From: Flavivirga aquimarina
GTDB lineage: Bacteria > Bacteroidota > Bacteroidia > Flavobacteriales > Flavobacteriaceae
NCBI RefSeq assembly: GCF_030540835.1
Contig: NZ_JAUOEK010000131.1
Coordinates: forward strand, 1-64,000
DNA: 64,000 bases
Direction of reading: 5' to 3'
The translations under genes were made by a program, and so were the position numbers. Under the pieces are notes generated by a model, which ran no database searches, was not told where the DNA came from, and saw only the letters and a list, made by a program, of their open reading frames with translations. Of this stretch, positions 61,465 through 64,000 are shown piece after piece (position 1 is the stretch's first letter; each line of letters starts with the position of its first letter).

Positions 61465-62535
61465 AACATCGGTATCATTCGCTAAGTTTAAATTACCAGA
61501 AACAATAATGGTATCTCCTGGTTTTAAGGAGGCACTACTTTTATCGGGATGTGGTATTACTGTATATTCATTACTGTTTTCATTAGTGGTTTGTACATAA
61601 GTCCAATAGGTTTTTTTAGATTTAAATGCGAATAACACTTCTTGATTTTGTCTTAAAATAACGGCTTCTTTTGGGACGATAAATTGATTAGGAACGTCTT
61701 TTTGAATAAATACTTTGACATTCATCCCTTCTAACAAATTCCCATCATTTTTCACTTTCGCCTTTACCAAAATAGTACCGTCTTCTTCAACTATTGGGTT
61801 AATGGTAACGATATGGCCCTCATATTTTTTATTGAGCGCAAAAGGCAGCATTTGAATTTTAGTATTTATAGATATTTCACTAATTTCTGACTCTATTAAA
61901 TAAAACTCAACCTCAAAAGCCGTATCATTTATAAGTGTCATAACAACTTCTCCTGTAGAAATTTTATCATATTGTTTCATTTCTATATTGGCAACTTTAC
62001 CATTAAAAGGCGCTTTTAATTTTACAGCTTTTAAATTAAATTTGGCATTTTCTAACTCATGTAATGCATTTTTATAGCCAGAACGAATAGCTAACATATT
62101 GTACTCCTTTTTAGGGATGCTGTCTTCATGAAATGATTCGTATCCTCGACCAATAAGTTTATCTTGAAATTCTAATTCGCTTTTTTTTAAATTGATTTCA
62201 GTTTTTGTAAGAGCCTGTTGGTAGACGAAGGACTTTAAAGTTGCCAGTGTTTGTCCCTTTTTAACATAATCGCCATTATTTACAAATAATTTTTCAAGGG
62301 TTTCTGTAACGTCAAACTTTAAATTGTTTTTTTGAAAAGCAACCAATTTACCATTACTTACTATTTCCTTTTTAAAAACTCTTTTTTGAAGAATCATAAC
62401 GTCAACTTCATTCTTTTCTGGAAGAAATTGCTTTTTTTCTATAATATCTGCTTCGGGCATCTGTTTTTCCTCTTTACAGTTATAAACCGAAAAAAAACAT
62501 ATGCTAACTATAATAAACTTCTTAAACCTATCCAT
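61429..62535 (-). CDS. HlyD-family periplasmic adaptor lipoprotein of the RND system
   Basis: The 368-residue lipoprotein (FSVYNC lipobox, Cys 20) is a membrane fusion protein. It has a lipoyl-type half (FDVTETLEKLFVNNGDYVKKGQTLATL), a short alpha-hairpin (QALTKTEINLKKSELEFQDKLIGRGYES), the second lipoyl half (KLKAPFNGKVANIEMKQYDKISTGEVVMTL) and the beta-barrel domain (GHIVTINPIVEEDGTILVKAKV). It joins an RND pump to TolC. Its natural neighbours, RND and TolC, lie 5 kb away past the two peptide cassettes, and its 3' end was copied in the duplication. It starts 29 bp after the GT39-like gene. Confidence 0.92.
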   Translation of the reverse strand: MDRFKKFIIVSICFFSVYNCKEEKQMPEADIIEKKQFLPEKNEVDVMILQKRVFKKEIVSNGKLVAFQKNNLKFDVTETLEKLFVNNGDYVKKGQTLATLKSFVYQQALTKTEINLKKSELEFQDKLIGRGYESFHEDSIPKKEYNMLAIRSGYKNALHELENAKFNLKAVKLKAPFNGKVANIEMKQYDKISTGEVVMTLINDTAFEVEFYLIESEISEISINTKIQMLPFALNKKYEGHIVTINPIVEEDGTILVKAKVKNDGNLLEGMNVKVFIQKDVPNQFIVPKEAVILRQNQEVLFAFKSKKTYWTYVQTTNENSNEYTVIPHPDKSSASLKPGDTIIVSGNLNLANDTDVDIKGIKEYDAK

Positions 62536-62564
62536 TATTTCTTGTTTTCAATATTTTAGAACCC

Positions 62565-64000
62565 TTAATTGTCTTCAATTTTATAAATATTAAATTTGCT
62601 ATTGGAAAACATGTTTTTAAACCTATTGTCTGTAACATATCTATTTTCTATTGGTACTTGTAAATAAGTCCCCATACCCTTTGTTTCAACATAATAAGCT
62701 GTTTTTTCTATAATTTCATCACGATTTATCGATAATGCCAACGACACTCTATCTGTATAAAAATGCATAACTCTTGGTTTAAAAAAAGCTATAATATCCT
62801 GTTCTTGAGTGTTCGTTTTTATAAAAGCAAACATCTCTTTACTTTCTATACTTTCAGGTCCAAAAACTACATTATTAGAATTCGATTGAGATTTATAAGT
62901 CGCCGAAAATGTTTTTATGATATTTGTACTTAAGCATATCCATAAAATAAATAATGCCATATACTTTACAAAAAAGTTTTGCTTACTGCACTTGGTTATA
63001 AAAAGTAATCCATGTATTAAAAAATAAAGAATAAAAGGATATACAGTATAGAGAAATCGTAAAGGGGTAAAAGGCCAGATTGAGAATAAAGCGACTAAAA
63101 AAAGAAGGTATGTAACAAAAATGATGTCTTTTTTTAATCTAGATATAAGGCCAACAACAGCAATCCATAAAATAAAATGGATGATGTACGGAATCACAAG
63201 ATTACCAAACATCTTTTCTTTTAATAAATTAAAATAAATTTCTAAGTTTAGAGCAGGCGTACCCCAACTTATCAATTCTTCATAACTAAAATGAGATGTA
63301 AAGCCCATTGGAAGTTTTAATCCTAAAATAAAATATAGGATGGTTGCTGTAATATAGGGCAATATAAAGGGGAGGTGCTTATTTTGTAACACGCTATCTC
63401 CACGTTTATATACAAAAAACAAGTATTGTATTTGCCCAACGAGTAAAGCAAAGAAAAGCCCAATGCCTTCTGTTCGTATAGAAAAACTAAAAAATAAAAT
63501 AAAACCTAAAAAAACGGCTTGTAGCCAAGCGTTTTTATTAGGGGTTTTTAAAAATTTTAATATGTAATATAAGCTAATAAAAGAAAATAGTAAAAAAGGG
63601 ATGTCTGAAAGTACGTTATTAGTGGCTTTAAGATATTCAATATTAAAACCTGTAATAGTAATAAAAAATAGATTATACTTTAAACTAAGCAGGTTATTTG
63701 CCTTTATAATTAAAAATATGATATATAATGCACTAACTAGAAAAATTACTTCTAATAATTTAAACACAAAAAAGTTTAGACCAAAAATGGCATAAGCAGG
63801 TGTAAGTAAAATAGGAAAACTCCAAGGGTATAATACTGGGCTTAATCCCTTAAATGAAGAATTCTCGACTGTAAATTTATTTTTTAAGGCAAGATCGTTA
63901 CTGGTTCCTTCTAGAATACTTTCTGCCTGATGGATATATAATGAAAAATCCCCTCCCCAATTATGGCCTTTATGCAGATTTAATAGACATAAAATAAATA
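62565..64000 (-). CDS. GT39-like integral membrane glycosyltransferase (5' end outside window)
   Basis: The frame is open from the right edge to 62565; a GTG at 63767 is not the real start, because the protein continues upstream without a stop. The edge part reads NWGGDFSLYIHQAESILEG and LSPVLYPWSFPILLTPAYAIFGLN, typical of polyprenyl-phosphate-sugar glycosyltransferases of the GT39/ArnT type with the acidic loop. At least eight membrane helices follow, then a soluble tail (ESKEMFAFIKTNTQEQDIIAFFKPRVMHFYTDR). Such enzymes move a sugar from a lipid carrier to a protein or lipid outside the membrane. It lies 29 bp upstream of hlyD and may be in the same transcript; no functional link is known. 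Confidence 0.85.
   Translation of the reverse strand, partial: FILCLLNLHKGHNWGGDFSLYIHQAESILEGTSNDLALKNKFTVENSSFKGLSPVLYPWSFPILLTPAYAIFGLNFFVFKLLEVIFLVSALYIIFLIIKANNLLSLKYNLFFITITGFNIEYLKATNNVLSDIPFLLFSFISLYYILKFLKTPNKNAWLQAVFLGFILFFSFSIRTEGIGLFFALLVGQIQYLFFVYKRGDSVLQNKHLPFILPYITATILYFILGLKLPMGFTSHFSYEELISWGTPALNLEIYFNLLKEKMFGNLVIPYIIHFILWIAVVGLISRLKKDIIFVTYLLFLVALFSIWPFTPLRFLYTVYPFILYFLIHGLLFITKCSKQNFFVKYMALFILWICLSTNIIKTFSATYKSQSNSNNVVFGPESIESKEMFAFIKTNTQEQDIIAFFKPRVMHFYTDRVSLALSINRDEIIEKTAYYVETKGMGTYLQVPIENRYVTDNRFKNMFSNSKFNIYKIEDN

Overview
The window is AT-rich DNA that most resembles a member of the Flavobacteriaceae (Bacteroidota). The evidence is a SusC/SusD pair, a hybrid two-component system, many SPII lipoproteins, GH92/GH29/GH115 enzymes, an animal-type myo-inositol oxygenase and six-bladed beta-propeller lipoproteins. 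No tRNA, rRNA, CRISPR array or insertion sequence was seen. Both window ends cut through genes.

Region 1 (1-5466) is a hexuronate module. A minus-strand operon encodes an SDR fructuronate reductase (uxuB-like), mannonate dehydratase (uxuA), glucuronate isomerase (uxaC) and a TRAP receptor (dctP) cut by the left edge. A divergent LacI-type regulator shares an intergenic region with it that holds two copies of one operator. Region 2 (5564-11426, minus) encodes a short GH78-like protein, two exported Gfo/Idh/MocA proteins and a double DUF1080 (3-keto-disaccharide hydrolase fold) lipoprotein.

Region 3 (11748-37916, plus) is a polysaccharide utilization locus: SusC, SusD, a divergent GH115-like lipoprotein, GH92, two GH29, GH3 with a PA14 insert, a two-domain esterase, a Ca-dependent PI-PLC, GH115, a metallophosphoesterase and the hybrid two-component regulator (HTCS). 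Regions 2 and 3 are divergent, and each is preceded by a matching pair of direct repeats spaced 21 bp, probably the HTCS site. Region 4 (38079-46456, plus) encodes myo-inositol oxygenase with an SSS symporter, then GntR-xylB-xylA-SSS for xylose.

Taken together, PI-PLC, phosphatase, alpha-glucuronidases, mannosidase, fucosidases and xylosidase, followed by inositol oxygenase and the glucuronate pathway, would suit an inositol-phosphate-anchored glycan or lipid headgroup that carries glucuronic acid, such as glycosylinositol phosphorylceramides. This is an inference. A substituted glucuronoxylan is the main alternative.

Region 5 (46557-64000, minus) holds a small membrane protein, two rhodaneses, a decayed methyltransferase, and an RND efflux operon (HlyD, RND, TolC, second RND) preceded by a GT39-like membrane protein cut by the right edge. 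Between HlyD and RND sit two cassettes. Each has a NVEAL-like secreted peptide and a beta-propeller lipoprotein. The two are separated by a fused scar of HlyD and RND ends. The leader and upstream DNA are almost identical between the cassettes, while the mature peptides and propellers differ strongly. This looks like a modular, diversifying secreted-peptide system and is the best candidate for undescribed biology here.
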